Shown here: piece after piece, positions 9,059-17,609 of the stretch
Layout: each line of letters starts with the position of its first letter
How positions within the stretch are numbered: the first letter of the stretch is position 1
NCBI GenBank assembly: GCA_052387235.1
Contig: JBQTJJ010000001.1
Coordinates: forward strand, 1-64,000
Source: JBQTJJ01 sp052387235
GTDB taxonomy: Bacteria; Actinomycetota; Acidimicrobiia; Acidimicrobiales; GCA-2861595
Direction: 5' to 3'
Length of the DNA: 64,000 nucleotides
Notes under the pieces: model-generated
What the model was told of the DNA's origin: nothing
The model's database searches: none
What the model saw: only the letters and a program-made list of their open reading frames with translations
Translations under genes and position numbers: made by a program

Positions 9059-10581
9059 GCCCGGACACCGACCTCCGCCTGCAGCGCCCGACGTGGGATC
9101 CAAGTCGGAACGAGGGCACCCTTCGCCTCGCCCGGATCCTCGCGCTGGTCAACGGGCCGCTCGCCCTGTGGTACGTGTCCTGGCTCCTCGAGCCGGGCCG
9201 GTCCGCCCACCCGATCCTGTACGTGATGCTAGTCGCCGCCGAACTGTTCAACATGGCGCAGGCGGCGGGCTTCTGGTGGACCATCCGTGCCACCCGGCGC
9301 CACCGGCCTGCTCCCGCCGGTGGCGTGTCGGCGGCCGTCGACGTCCTGATCCCGACCTACAACGAGCCGGTCGAGGTCGTGGAGCCGACGTTGGCCGCCG
9401 CCCTGCGGATCCGTCATCCGGACCTGAACGTGGTGCTCCTCGACGACGGTGGCCGGCCGGAGATGGAGCGCCTGGCTGGCCGCTACGGCGTTCGCTACCT
9501 GCACCGCACGGAGCGCCACGGCGCCAAGGCGGGTGCAATCAACGCCGCCCTGGAGAAGACCGGCGCCCCCTTCGTCGCCGTGTTCGACTGCGACCACGTT
9601 CCCGACGCCAGGTTCCTCGAGGCAACGCTCACCCATTTCGCCGACGAGAAGGTGGCCTTCGTCCAGACGCCGCAGTACTACGCCAACGGCCGGACCGGCG
9701 GCGTGGCCAGCGCCAGCTGGTCGCAGCAGTCGCTGTTCTTCGGGCCGATCGCAACTGGCCGTGACGCCCTGGGTGCCATGTTCTGCTGCGGCACCAACGT
9801 GGTGTTCCGCCGAGCGGCGCTGCAGGCGGTGGGTGGCTTCCCCACCGAGTCGCTGACCGAGGACTTCGAACTGTCCCTTGCCCTCCAGGAGGAAGGCTGG
9901 CAGACCCGCTACGTCCCGGAGGTGCTCGCCTCCGGGCTCGGCCCCGAGGACATGGCCTCGTACGTGAGCCAGCAGCTGCGCTGGGCCCGAGGCTGCCTGT
10001 CGGCGGCACCGCGCATCCTCGGGGCCCATCTGCCCTTCCGAGTGAAGCTCAACTACCTCCTGTCGGCCGGCTTCTGGCTCACCGGGTGGACGGTCCTCGT
10101 CTACGTCAGCTTCCCGATCGTGCGCATCCTCACCGGTGAGCAGCCCGTCACCGTGGCGTCGCCGGACCAGTTCCTCGTCCACTGGGCGCCCTACTTCGCC
10201 GCGTCCCTCGCCACCGTCGCCCTGTCCGCCCGCGGCAGCTACACCTTCTCGGCCTTCGCTGTCATGTCGGCCAACTTCTGGATCCACATCCAGGCAACGA
10301 TCCTGGTTCTTCTCCGCCGCCGGGGCACGTTCGCCGTCACGCCCAAGGAGTCAGCAGGAGGGCGCCAGTTGCGGCCGGTGGCCGTGCCTCTCGCCGTGTG
10401 CACCCTTCTCGGCGGCGTCGCCGCCTACGGACTCGTGCGCGACCAGTCGCCCGCCACCATGAACAACGTCGCCTTCGCTCTGCTGCACATCACCGTCCTG
10501 CTCAGCGGCGCCTGGCCGGCGCTGCAGGGGAGGCCCAGCCCGCAAGAGGCTCCCAGCGCGGCCGCCGTGGAGGCCGCGTGA
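9055..10581 (+). CDS. Cellulose-synthase-like family 2 glycosyltransferase (BcsA-type)
   Basis: 508 residues. Two N-terminal membrane segments lead into a GT2 domain with all processive-synthase signatures: DDG (130-132), DCD (178-180), TED (268-270) and QQLRW (306-310). Four or more membrane spans follow. It should polymerise a sugar from a nucleotide-sugar donor and thread the chain across the membrane. No C-terminal PilZ domain is visible (BcsA proteins usually carry one), so direct c-di-GMP control is not evident. The start overlaps the upstream stop (ATGA) and the stop overlaps the GH8 start (GTGA). Confidence 0.92.
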   Translation: MSPDTDLRLQRPTWDPSRNEGTLRLARILALVNGPLALWYVSWLLEPGRSAHPILYVMLVAAELFNMAQAAGFWWTIRATRRHRPAPAGGVSAAVDVLIPTYNEPVEVVEPTLAAALRIRHPDLNVVLLDDGGRPEMERLAGRYGVRYLHRTERHGAKAGAINAALEKTGAPFVAVFDCDHVPDARFLEATLTHFADEKVAFVQTPQYYANGRTGGVASASWSQQSLFFGPIATGRDALGAMFCCGTNVVFRRAALQAVGGFPTESLTEDFELSLALQEEGWQTRYVPEVLASGLGPEDMASYVSQQLRWARGCLSAAPRILGAHLPFRVKLNYLLSAGFWLTGWTVLVYVSFPIVRILTGEQPVTVASPDQFLVHWAPYFAASLATVALSARGSYTFSAFAVMSANFWIHIQATILVLLRRRGTFAVTPKESAGGRQLRPVAVPLAVCTLLGGVAAYGLVRDQSPATMNNVAFALLHITVLLSGAWPALQGRPSPQEAPSAAAVEAA

Positions 10582-11678
10582 GCCACCGCCCGAGGAGCCG
10601 CGGGCCGGTCACGACCCTCGCCGTCCTCGCCGCCTCGGCCTGTGTCGCCGTCCTCACCGCATGCGGTCGCGGCGGGGACGCCGCTGCCGGTCGCCGCGCC
10701 CGAGCCGGCGCGAACGCCTTCCTCGAGCGCTACATGGACGGCAACGGTCGGGTCGTCCGCCACGACCAGGGCGGAGACACGGTGAGCGAGGGTCAGGCCT
10801 ACGCCATGCTCATCGCCCTTGCCATCGGGGACCGGGCGCGCTTCGACCAGGCCTGGCGATGGGCAGGCGAGCACCTCCAGCGGGACGACGGCCTCCTGTC
10901 CTGGCACTGGAAGGACGGCGAGGTCGTCGACCCGAGCCCGGCGGCGGACGCCGACGTGGACGCCGCCCGGGCCCTGGTGCTGGCCGGTCGCCGCTTCAAG
11001 GCGCCCGAGCTCACTGAGGCCGGCGTCGACCTGGCCGAGGCAGTCCTGGCACACCAGACGATCCGGGTAGGCCAGGACGAGCTCGTCCTGGCCGCCGGGC
11101 CCTGGGCCGTGGAGCCCCGGATCGTCAACCCGAGCTACCTGGCAGTATGCGCCTTCGTCGACCCGGAGAAGGCGACGGGGGACCGGCGCTGGGATCAGCT
11201 CCGGACCAGCGCCCACCGTATCCTGGAGGAGCTCACCGCCGACGGCGGCCTCCCGCCCGACTGGTCGAGGCTCGGCACCGACGGCCGAGTCCGGCCCATC
11301 GGGTCGCCCGACCAGCCCGACCGCTCGCCCCGCTACGGGTTGGATGCTTCCCGGGTGCCGTTCCGCATGGCCGAGCGGTGCGACGGAGGCGGTAAGGACG
11401 TCGCGGCCCGCCTATGGCCGCGGCTCCGGCGCCTCGATGGAGGCGGCGCCGCCATCGCCTACGGGCTCGACGGGGAGCGCCAGGACGAGGCCGACCACCC
11501 GACCGGGCTCGTGGGCGCCGCGGCTGCCGCCTGGGCGGCCGGGGACAGCCAGGCGGCCGAGCGCTTGCTGACACGCGCCGCCGATCTCGATCAGCGGGTC
11601 CCGACCTACTACGGCAGCGCCTGGCTGGCCATGGGCCGCACGTGGCTGGTCGGCGAGCCCGAGGGGGGGGACGGCTGA
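10578..11678 (+). CDS. Glycoside hydrolase family 8 lipoprotein (BcsZ-like)
   Basis: 366 residues from a GTG overlapping the synthase stop. The N-terminus is a signal peptide ending in a lipobox VLTAC (Cys29). GH8 signatures include VSEGQAYAMLIAL with the likely catalytic acid Glu71, the segment DGLLSWHW, and ADADVDAARALVLAG with conserved Asp residues. A late PTYYGSAWLAMGRTWL matches the C-terminal GH8 helices. In cellulose operons a GH8 endoglucanase trims the nascent glucan, which fits the adjacent BcsA-type gene. The polymer could be cellulose or another beta-glucan. Confidence 0.9.
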   Translation: MSHRPRSRGPVTTLAVLAASACVAVLTACGRGGDAAAGRRARAGANAFLERYMDGNGRVVRHDQGGDTVSEGQAYAMLIALAIGDRARFDQAWRWAGEHLQRDDGLLSWHWKDGEVVDPSPAADADVDAARALVLAGRRFKAPELTEAGVDLAEAVLAHQTIRVGQDELVLAAGPWAVEPRIVNPSYLAVCAFVDPEKATGDRRWDQLRTSAHRILEELTADGGLPPDWSRLGTDGRVRPIGSPDQPDRSPRYGLDASRVPFRMAERCDGGGKDVAARLWPRLRRLDGGGAAIAYGLDGERQDEADHPTGLVGAAAAAWAAGDSQAAERLLTRAADLDQRVPTYYGSAWLAMGRTWLVGEPEGGDG

Positions 11679-12367
11679 TGTCGACCAGGCTCGTACGCAC
11701 GCTGCTGGCGGCGTCCACGGTCGTCCTCTGCCTCGTCGCCCTGCCGGCGGCCGAGGGCCAGATCGACACCACCACCACGACCACAGTGGCAACGACGACC
11801 ACCACCCTCGCTCCGACGACCACGACCTTCGCCACGACGACGACCACGGCCGTCGCCACGACGACGACCACGACCGCCCTCGAGGAGACCACCACCACCT
11901 CGGCCCCGGTGACGGCCACCACCGACGGCACCGTCGTCGACGGCACGACCACGACGTCGCCCGACACGCCCCTGACCACGGCGACCGTCATCGACCGCAC
12001 CACCACCACCACCACGCCCGGCACCCCCACGACGCCGCCGCCGCACCGGGACGCCGCCGTCCAGCAGCGCCGCGACCGGGTGGCCCGGGCCTTCGGCGGC
12101 GTGGAGGAGCCGGCCGACACCCCGGACCTGGGGCGGTTCCTGGACGACGGCGGGCGCCGGCCGCGGCCCCGGGCGCGGGAGCGGACCACCGGCGGTCTGT
12201 TCCTCGGCGGCCTGCTCACCGCCGTCGGAGCCGGCGTGGTGCTCGGCGCGAGGGACCGCGCCGCCAACGGCCGGCCGCCGGACGACCCGCTGGTCCAGGA
12301 TCGAAAAGGCGAGAGCGGTGACCCGAGCCGCCGTCAGGCGGAGCGCTCGGCCAGACCTACCGCGTAG
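11678..12367 (+). CDS. Secreted/membrane Thr-rich protein of the polysaccharide cluster
   Basis: 229 residues with a start overlapping the GH8 stop (TGATG), so it belongs to the operon. A signal peptide (about 1-28, ending LPAAEGQ) is followed by about 100 residues of low-complexity Thr-rich sequence. After that comes a charged region with QQRRDRVARAFGG, and a single late hydrophobic segment (GGLFLGGLLTAVGAGVVLGA, about 171-190). The Thr tract could be glycosylated or act as a wall-spanning stalk. No enzymatic domain is visible. Its last 34 bases overlap the antisense GH6 remnant, so the true C-terminus may be shorter than drawn. Confidence 0.7.
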   Translation: MSTRLVRTLLAASTVVLCLVALPAAEGQIDTTTTTTVATTTTTLAPTTTTFATTTTTAVATTTTTTALEETTTTSAPVTATTDGTVVDGTTTTSPDTPLTTATVIDRTTTTTTPGTPTTPPPHRDAAVQQRRDRVARAFGGVEEPADTPDLGRFLDDGGRRPRPRARERTTGGLFLGGLLTAVGAGVVLGARDRAANGRPPDDPLVQDRKGESGDPSRRQAERSARPTA

Positions 12368-12559
12368 TCGGCCCACGACATCCGGGCCGGCGGACCGCTG
12401 CGGCTGCTGTCGACGACAAAGGCCTTCTCCCCGAGCCGCTGGGCCAGCGTCCGCCCGTACTCGACCCCCGGCTGCGGTCCATTGGAAGTTCGACACGTTC
12501 AGGGCGAACCCGCGTGCACCGGCGACACCCGCTCCCGGGAGGGCGCTTGCACCTCCCAC
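12334..12559 (-). pseudogene. Frameshifted fragment of a GH6 cellulase
   Basis: On the minus strand, one frame from about 12559 reads GARGFALNVSNFQWTAAG. After a run of five G at about 12464-12468 the homology continues in another frame as VEYGRTLAQRLGEKAFVVD, SSRSG, ending at a stop at 12334-12336. ALNVSNF, YG..LA.RLG.K.FVVD and SR.G are classic glycoside hydrolase family 6 blocks. The catalytic N-terminal part and the C-terminal WCNP/GRALG region are absent, so this is a remnant of roughly 75 codons. One base too many in the G-run explains the frame change, either a real mutation or an assembly error. It lies between the synthase cluster and a tRNA. Confidence 0.7.
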
Positions 12560-12587
12560 CGCAACGCGGTGACCTGCGACTTCGGGG

Positions 12588-12661
12588 TGGGCCGTAAGGG
12601 ACTTGAACCCCTGACCCCTTGCGCGTCATGCAAGTGCTCTACCAGGCTGAGCTAACGGCCC
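12588..12661 (-). tRNA. tRNA-Val (GAC anticodon)
   Basis: The reverse complement folds as a 74-nt cloverleaf. The acceptor stem pairs GGGCCGT (12655-12661) with ACGGCCC (12589-12595), with discriminator base A at 12588. The D arm contains AGCTCAGCCTGGTAGAGC. The anticodon stem CTTGC/GCAAG encloses the loop ATGACGC, giving anticodon GAC (valine, GUC codons). The T arm has GGGGTTCAAGTCCC. The two bases after the discriminator are CC, so the 3' CCA is not fully encoded. Confidence 0.95.
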
Positions 12662-12666
12662 CCGGA

Positions 12667-13560
12667 TCAGGCGCCGACCTTAGCATCGGCCCCGGGCGGC
12701 ACGAGGACGGTGAGGGCTCCGGGAAGGGAGCGGAAGCGCAGGGGCGACGCCAGCTGCACGACCTCGCCGTCGAGGGCGACGGACACCGTGGGGGTGCGGA
12801 GGGTGACCTCGACATCGCACTCCTCACGCTGGACGAGGAGGGAGGACGCCGTCAGCCGCCCCAGCAGCAGCGCCAGCACCGTGCGGGTGCGGGCCAGGGC
12901 GACGTCGGCGCGCAGCACCCGGACGTCGAGAAGGGCCTGGTCCAGCGCGTCCCGGTGGATCAGGTCGGTCAGGCCCTCGCCGTAGCAGCCGTTGCCCACG
13001 AACACGAGCCAGGCCCGCTGGTTCGCCCCGTTCACGGCGACCCGGAAGCGGTGGCCCCTGCGGGCCTGGGCCCACGCCGCAGCGGCATTGGCGACCATGG
13101 GCGGGAGGCGGCGCTCGTGCCGGCCGCGCTCGCGGACCATGGCGGCGTAGAAGCCGATGCTGGCGTTGTTCACGAAGCGCTCGCCGTTGACCTCGGCCAG
13201 GTCGACCGCCCGGCGCGTCCCGCCCACCGCGGCGGCGGCGTCGGCGACCGTCTCGATCCCCAGCTCCCTGGAGAAGTGGTTCCTGGTCCCGGTCGGCACC
13301 GGGAGCAGAGGGATGCCGGTGCCGGCCAGCAGGCCGGCCACGCAGCGGATGCTGCCGTCCCCGCCGGCGACACCGATGAAGTCGGGCCGGGCCGCGACCT
13401 CCTCCTGCGCCGTCGCCTCGAGGTCGTCACCCTCGCACGTCACCACGCGGGCGGTCGTGAAGCGCTCCTTGACCTCGTCCACAGGAGAGCTCCCGGGCCC
13501 GGACGCCGGATTGACGAGGATGACCCCTCCGGCGCCGGCGGCGACCCCGCCCGCGTTCAC
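12667..13560 (-). CDS. Diacylglycerol/lipid kinase family protein
   Basis: 297 residues from a GTG that overlaps the DUF421 stop. The DAGK catalytic domain is clear: VILVNPASGPG at the start, VAGGDGSIRCVAG (the GGDG nucleotide-binding motif, about residue 86), and LPVPTGTRNHFSRELGI. The C-terminal beta domain includes VSVALDGEVVQL. Members phosphorylate diacylglycerol, sphingoid or polyprenyl-type lipids with ATP at the inner membrane face; the actual lipid is not readable here. It is the last gene of a three-gene leftward operon and ends 5 bp before the tRNA. Confidence 0.9.
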   Translation of the reverse strand: MNAGGVAAGAGGVILVNPASGPGSSPVDEVKERFTTARVVTCEGDDLEATAQEEVAARPDFIGVAGGDGSIRCVAGLLAGTGIPLLPVPTGTRNHFSRELGIETVADAAAAVGGTRRAVDLAEVNGERFVNNASIGFYAAMVRERGRHERRLPPMVANAAAAWAQARRGHRFRVAVNGANQRAWLVFVGNGCYGEGLTDLIHRDALDQALLDVRVLRADVALARTRTVLALLLGRLTASSLLVQREECDVEVTLRTPTVSVALDGEVVQLASPLRFRSLPGALTVLVPPGADAKVGA

Positions 13561-14033
13561 GACGTCTTCTTCTCGTTCGGCGGGTGCCGATCCCTGTCGA
13601 AGGTGATGAACGAGAATGCTCCGTCCGGCTCCAGGAGCGCCACCTCCACCCGGGCCAGGTCACCGATCCCCTGCTGGCGGGCCTCCTCCAGCACCTCGTC
13701 GACGGTGAGGCGCTCCACCCGCAGTGCCTCGACCAGTGGCTCGCCGTTGCGCACGATGAGCACGGGGTCGCCCTCGATCACGTTCCGGGCCCGCTGGAAG
13801 CGGAACGACACGTAGGCGAACACGAGCACCCACATGGCCAGCGTGCCGGTGGCCAGCATGGCTCCGGTGACCGAGTAGTCCTCCTGCGTCACGCCCTGCT
13901 GCACCAGGTCGCCCAGGGTGATCAGGAGGACGAGCTCGAACGCGCTCATCTGGGCCAGCTCCCGCTTCCCGAGCGCCCGCGTGAGACCCCAGAGGAAGAA
14001 GAAGACGACCGTGGCCCGAAGGGGGATCTCCAT
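13557..14033 (-). CDS. DUF421 (YetF-type) membrane protein
   Basis: 158 residues from an ATG overlapping the upstream stop (TGATG). Three hydrophobic helices (about 5-22, 35-52, 62-82) are followed by a cytoplasmic or surface domain with NVIEGDPVLIVRNGEPLVEA and LTVDEVLEEARQQGI. This is the DUF421/YetF layout, with the membrane motif LGKRELAQMSAFELVLLITLG shortened here to its core. Its biochemical role is unknown; spore and envelope proteins of this family are membrane-associated. Translational overlap on both sides ties it to the neighbours. Confidence 0.88.
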   Translation of the reverse strand: MEIPLRATVVFFFLWGLTRALGKRELAQMSAFELVLLITLGDLVQQGVTQEDYSVTGAMLATGTLAMWVLVFAYVSFRFQRARNVIEGDPVLIVRNGEPLVEALRVERLTVDEVLEEARQQGIGDLARVEVALLEPDGAFSFITFDRDRHPPNEKKTS

Positions 14034-14548
14034 CAGGGCATGACCCAGGTGCGGTACGCGACGGACGCCACGGGCTCTCCGTCCACCAGGACGGCGGTCT
14101 CTCCCCTCGCTCCCCACTGCACGTTCGGGCCCATGCGGGTGTCGAGGGACACCTCCACGGTGTCACCGGCGTCCGGCGTCTCGAACTCCCACAGCACCCG
14201 CTCGCCGTCGGAGGTACTGGAGGAGGGGTCGGGGTCGAGGGAGTTCTCGTCGAACAGATCGAAGTACGAGGCGGTGCTGGCCAGGGTGATCGGGCCGTCG
14301 AAGCCTCCGCGACGGTGGACCGTGACCGACCACGGCACGGAGAGCCCCGGGCGGGCCACCTCGGGGTACCGGACCTCGACGGTGTAGCCGCCCCCCGAGC
14401 TGCGCGCGGTGCCGGTGCGGACCCCGAAGACACCGACGGCCCCCAGCGCCACGAACACGGCCACGAACGTGAGGAACGCCCTGCGGGCCATCCGGGCCCG
14501 GCGCAACGCGCCGAGGGGCACCTCGGCCGGGACGGTGGAGCGCGACAC
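14033..14548 (-). CDS. Single-span membrane protein of unknown function, in operon with DUF421
   Basis: About 171 residues if started at the GTG at 14546-14548. The frame is open to 14647, but that would overlap the divergent gene starting at 14638. One hydrophobic segment (RRAFLTFVAVFVALGAVGVF) is followed by an extracytoplasmic domain with beta-rich features: YTVEVRYPEVARPGLSVPWSV, YFDLFDENSLDPDP, VLWEFETPDAGDTVEVSLD. I do not recognise the domain. The stop is shared with the DUF421 start, so the two probably act together. Confidence 0.75.
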   Translation of the reverse strand: MSRSTVPAEVPLGALRRARMARRAFLTFVAVFVALGAVGVFGVRTGTARSSGGGYTVEVRYPEVARPGLSVPWSVTVHRRGGFDGPITLASTASYFDLFDENSLDPDPSSSTSDGERVLWEFETPDAGDTVEVSLDTRMGPNVQWGARGETAVLVDGEPVASVAYRTWVMP

Positions 14549-14637
14549 GACCCCGCGTACCCGGGCGCTGCCCGGCGCAAACGGCCGGGCGCGGCGGCCA
14601 GCCTTGCCCCTCCCTGCCTGCGGTCTTACCCTTCCCC

Positions 14638-16323
14638 ATGGCCTCACCGTCGCTCGACCCCCGGTTGGAGGTCGGCGGACCGGTTCGCCACGTGCTGGTG
14701 GAGGCGGCGCGCGCCCTCCATACCGAGAGCGACCGCACGAGGCTGCTGGCCTGGGCGGTCGACGGAGCGCGGTCGCTCACCGGCGCCGAGGTGGCCGGTC
14801 TGTGGATGCTGGACGGCGACGAGTCGCCGCAGTGGCGCGTCGCGGCCGGGCGGGCGGCGGCGACCACCGAGCTGGACGGGCTCGGGGATCCCCGGCTGCA
14901 TGCCGCCCTGCACCCGGCCGTGCGCCGGGGTGCACCCGTGCATTTCGCCGACCTCAAGGGCGAACAGGGCGATCGCGACCTGGCCTCGGCCCTGCCCGGC
15001 ATGGCCAGCGTGCTGGCCGCCCCCGTGCCCGCTGTCGACGGGGCCACCTACGGGGTGCTGCTGGTGGCCGACTCCCGATCGGGACGGCTGGCGCGCCACA
15101 CCGACGACCTGGCGGCCCTGGGCGCCCACCTGGGCGTCGCCCTCGACAACGCCGCGAGCCGCCTCGCCCTCGAGCAGCTGCGAGCCACCGAGCAGCAGAT
15201 GGTGAACCAGCTCCAGGCCGCGGTGATGCCGAGCCGGCCCGAGGTGCGGTTCACCGAGCTCGGCAGCTACTACTCGCCCGCCGATCCGGGGGTTGCCACC
15301 GGCGGCGACCTGCACGACTGGATCGTCCTGCCCGACGGCGACCTCCACTTCGCGGTGGTCGACGTGATGGGCAAGGGCGTCGCCGCCACCAAGGACGCCC
15401 TGGCCGTGACCCATGCCTTGCGCCTCCTGGTCATCGACGGCTGCCCGCTCGCCGACGTGGTGGCACGGGCCGACGCCATCGTCACGGCCCAGAACCCAGA
15501 GCTCGTGGCCACGCTGCTCGTCGGCCGCTACCGCCCCGCCACCGGCAGGCTCAGGCTGGCGGGCGGCGGGCACCCGCCTGCGTTCGTCGTGAAGGACGGC
15601 ACCGCCCGGGAGGTGGCTGCCCCCGGCGTGCCGATCGGCTGGCCCGGCGCCGGCTCGGAGGGAGTGACGGAGGTGTCACTCGGGCGGACCGACAGCGTGC
15701 TCCTCTACACCGACGGGCTGGTGGAGGGCACCAAGGACGTGGTGAGCGGTCTGGCTGCGCTGCGCCGCTTCGCGGAGGAGACGGCGCCCTACCCGGCCCA
15801 GCAGCAGGCCCGCATCCTGGTGGAGCGCACCCTCGCGGGAGCGGCGCGCCGGGACGACTCCCTCGCGCTGGTCCTTCGCCGCCGCGTGCCGCCGGCCAAG
15901 AGCCACGGCCTGGCCCTCGGACCGTTCGAGCACCGCCTGTCCCGGAGCATGGCTGCGGTGTCGGTGAGCCGGGGCCTCCTTCGGGAGTGGCTGATCCGGG
16001 TCCCGGTCGACGCCGACTCCATCCACGACCTCCTCCTGGCCGCCACCGAGCTGTGCGCCAACGCGGTGGAGCACGCCACCTGGACGGCCGCAGGCGTGGT
16101 GATCCGGGCCCGAACCGAGGGGGCCGACGTCGTCCTCGAGGTGGAGGACGACGGGAGCGGCCTGAGCTGGCCCCTGCTGGCCCAGGAGCCGCCCGATCCG
16201 GAGGCGGACCACGGGCGGGGCCTGTGGCTGGTGCGGACGTTCACCGACGAGGTGGCGCCGCTGACGGTCGACGGCCGGACCGTCATCCGCTGCGTCAAAC
16301 GGTCCGTGGTGGCCGCCGGGTAG
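14638..16323 (+). CDS. GAF-SpoIIE phosphatase-HATPase regulator
   Basis: 561 residues in three parts. Residues about 15-180 form a GAF sensor domain. About 200-410 is a PP2C/SpoIIE serine phosphatase with FAVVDVMGKGVAATKDAL, LAGGGHPPAFVV and VLLYTDGLVEG. The C-terminal about 120 residues are an RsbW-like ATPase with ATELCANAVEHA (N box), VEDDGSGLSW and HGRGLWLVR. Such proteins combine anti-sigma kinase and phosphatase activities and control partner-switching cascades. No anti-sigma antagonist gene lies next to it. The gene is divergent from the DUF421 operon and followed at once by a small acidic protein. Confidence 0.93.
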   Translation: MASPSLDPRLEVGGPVRHVLVEAARALHTESDRTRLLAWAVDGARSLTGAEVAGLWMLDGDESPQWRVAAGRAAATTELDGLGDPRLHAALHPAVRRGAPVHFADLKGEQGDRDLASALPGMASVLAAPVPAVDGATYGVLLVADSRSGRLARHTDDLAALGAHLGVALDNAASRLALEQLRATEQQMVNQLQAAVMPSRPEVRFTELGSYYSPADPGVATGGDLHDWIVLPDGDLHFAVVDVMGKGVAATKDALAVTHALRLLVIDGCPLADVVARADAIVTAQNPELVATLLVGRYRPATGRLRLAGGGHPPAFVVKDGTAREVAAPGVPIGWPGAGSEGVTEVSLGRTDSVLLYTDGLVEGTKDVVSGLAALRRFAEETAPYPAQQQARILVERTLAGAARRDDSLALVLRRRVPPAKSHGLALGPFEHRLSRSMAAVSVSRGLLREWLIRVPVDADSIHDLLLAATELCANAVEHATWTAAGVVIRARTEGADVVLEVEDDGSGLSWPLLAQEPPDPEADHGRGLWLVRTFTDEVAPLTVDGRTVIRCVKRSVVAAG

Positions 16324-16336
16324 GTTGGTCAGCCTC

Positions 16337-16516
16337 ATGACCGACTCTCCCGACGACTTCGTTCCCGAGGCCGACAGCCAGGAGCAGCACCAGGCCGCCA
16401 TCCCTCCCGACATGGGCAACGAGGCGGTGGAGATAGGCGCCGACGTGCCCGAGGCGGATGCCATCGAGCAGGCCCTCCCCGGCCCGCTGCCGGACGAGGA
16501 CGAGGCGCCCCGGTAG
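16337..16516 (+). CDS. Small acidic protein of unknown function
   Basis: 59 residues, ATG 13 bp after the phosphatase gene. It is strongly acidic and without hydrophobic segments: MTDSPDDFVPEADSQEQHQ, then EVPEADAIEQALPGPL-type sequence near the C-terminus. Similar short proteins with a repeated PEADxxEQ motif are common next to unrelated genes in actinobacteria; no function is known to me. Two PEAD motifs occur (about residues 9-12 and 42-45). Probably intrinsically disordered. Confidence 0.6.
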   Translation: MTDSPDDFVPEADSQEQHQAAIPPDMGNEAVEIGADVPEADAIEQALPGPLPDEDEAPR

Positions 16517-16601
16517 GAGCCAGGCCCCGGCGGCTGCGTTCGCCGCCGGCACAGGAGGGGTAAGGGCGCGATGCCCGCCGTCGCCAAGGAGGACGACGCC
16601 C

Positions 16602-17585
16602 ATGCCTGCCATCGAGCTCGGCTTCGCCATCTCGAGCGAGGAGCACCCGCCCCACGACCTGGTGCGCCAGGCCGTGCGGGCCGAGGAGACCGGGTTCGCC
16701 TTCGTCGGCGTCTCGGACCACTACCACCCGTGGGTGCGGGCCCAGGGCCACAGCCCCTTCGTCTGGGGCGTGCTCGGCGCCATCGCCCAGGCGACGGAGC
16801 GCATCCGGGTGGGCACGGGCGTCACCTGTCCAACGGTGCGGCTGCACCCGGCCATCGTGGCCCAGGCCGCGGCCACCGCCGGATGCCTGATGCCGGGCCG
16901 GTTCTTCCTGGGCGTGGGCAGCGGCGAGGCCCTCAACGAGCACATCCTCGGCGACCGCTGGCCGCCAGCGCCGGTGCGCCTCGAGATGCTGGAGGAGGCC
17001 ATCGCCGTGATCCGGCTGCTCTGGGAGGGCGGTAGCAGGGACCACTACGGCAGGCACTACACGGTCGAGGACGCCACGGTGTTCGACCTGCCCGACCCGC
17101 TCCCCGAGATCGTGGTGGCCGGATCGGGGGCCAGGGCAGCGTCCCTCGCGGCCCGGGCCGGCGACGGGTTCTGGGGCACGGCACCGAGCCGGGAGACCTT
17201 GGACGCGTTCGAGGCGGACGGTGGCGCCGGCAAGCCCCGCTACGGCCAGGCCACGGTGTGCTGGGCCGAGGACGAGCACCAGGCCCGCAAGACGGCCCTG
17301 CAGGTGTGGCCCAATGCCGGCGTGACCGGCCAGCTGTCGCAGGACCTTCCCACGCCGCTGCACTTCGAGGCGGCCGCCGAGATGGTGACCCTCGACGATG
17401 TGGCCCAGAAGGTGGTGTGCGGTCCCGACCTTGCCCGCCACGTCGGGCTGGTGAGGAAGTACGCCGACGCCGGCTACACCCACGTCTACCTGCACCAGGT
17501 CGGCCCCGACCAGGAGGGCTTCTTCCGGTTCTGCGTGCGCGAGCTGCTGCCGGCCCTGGCCGACCAGGGCCTGCTGGCCGGCTGA
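16602..17585 (+). CDS. F420-dependent LLM-class oxidoreductase (TIGR03557-like)
   Basis: 327 residues. The ATG at 16602 is chosen because AAGGAGG at 16586-16592 is an ideal ribosome binding site. Luciferase-like (LLM) TIM-barrel features: VGVSDHYHPWV near residue 40, GTGVTCPTVRLHPAIVAQAA, GRFFLGVGSGEALNEHI, IRLLWEGG, and PEIVVAGSGARAASLAARAGDGFWGTAPS. The closest remembered family is the F420-dependent glucose-6-phosphate dehydrogenase-like group. It would transfer hydride between F420 and an unknown substrate in the cytosol. A topoisomerase IB gene follows 24 bp later. Confidence 0.9.
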   Translation: MPAIELGFAISSEEHPPHDLVRQAVRAEETGFAFVGVSDHYHPWVRAQGHSPFVWGVLGAIAQATERIRVGTGVTCPTVRLHPAIVAQAAATAGCLMPGRFFLGVGSGEALNEHILGDRWPPAPVRLEMLEEAIAVIRLLWEGGSRDHYGRHYTVEDATVFDLPDPLPEIVVAGSGARAASLAARAGDGFWGTAPSRETLDAFEADGGAGKPRYGQATVCWAEDEHQARKTALQVWPNAGVTGQLSQDLPTPLHFEAAAEMVTLDDVAQKVVCGPDLARHVGLVRKYADAGYTHVYLHQVGPDQEGFFRFCVRELLPALADQGLLAG

Positions 17586-17609
17586 GCGGGTCGGGAGGCC
17601 CGGGACGAC

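Noticed and set aside
12588..12661. tRNA-Val as attachment site of an integrated element
   Set aside because: No integrase lies nearby and I found no duplicated tRNA end in the window.
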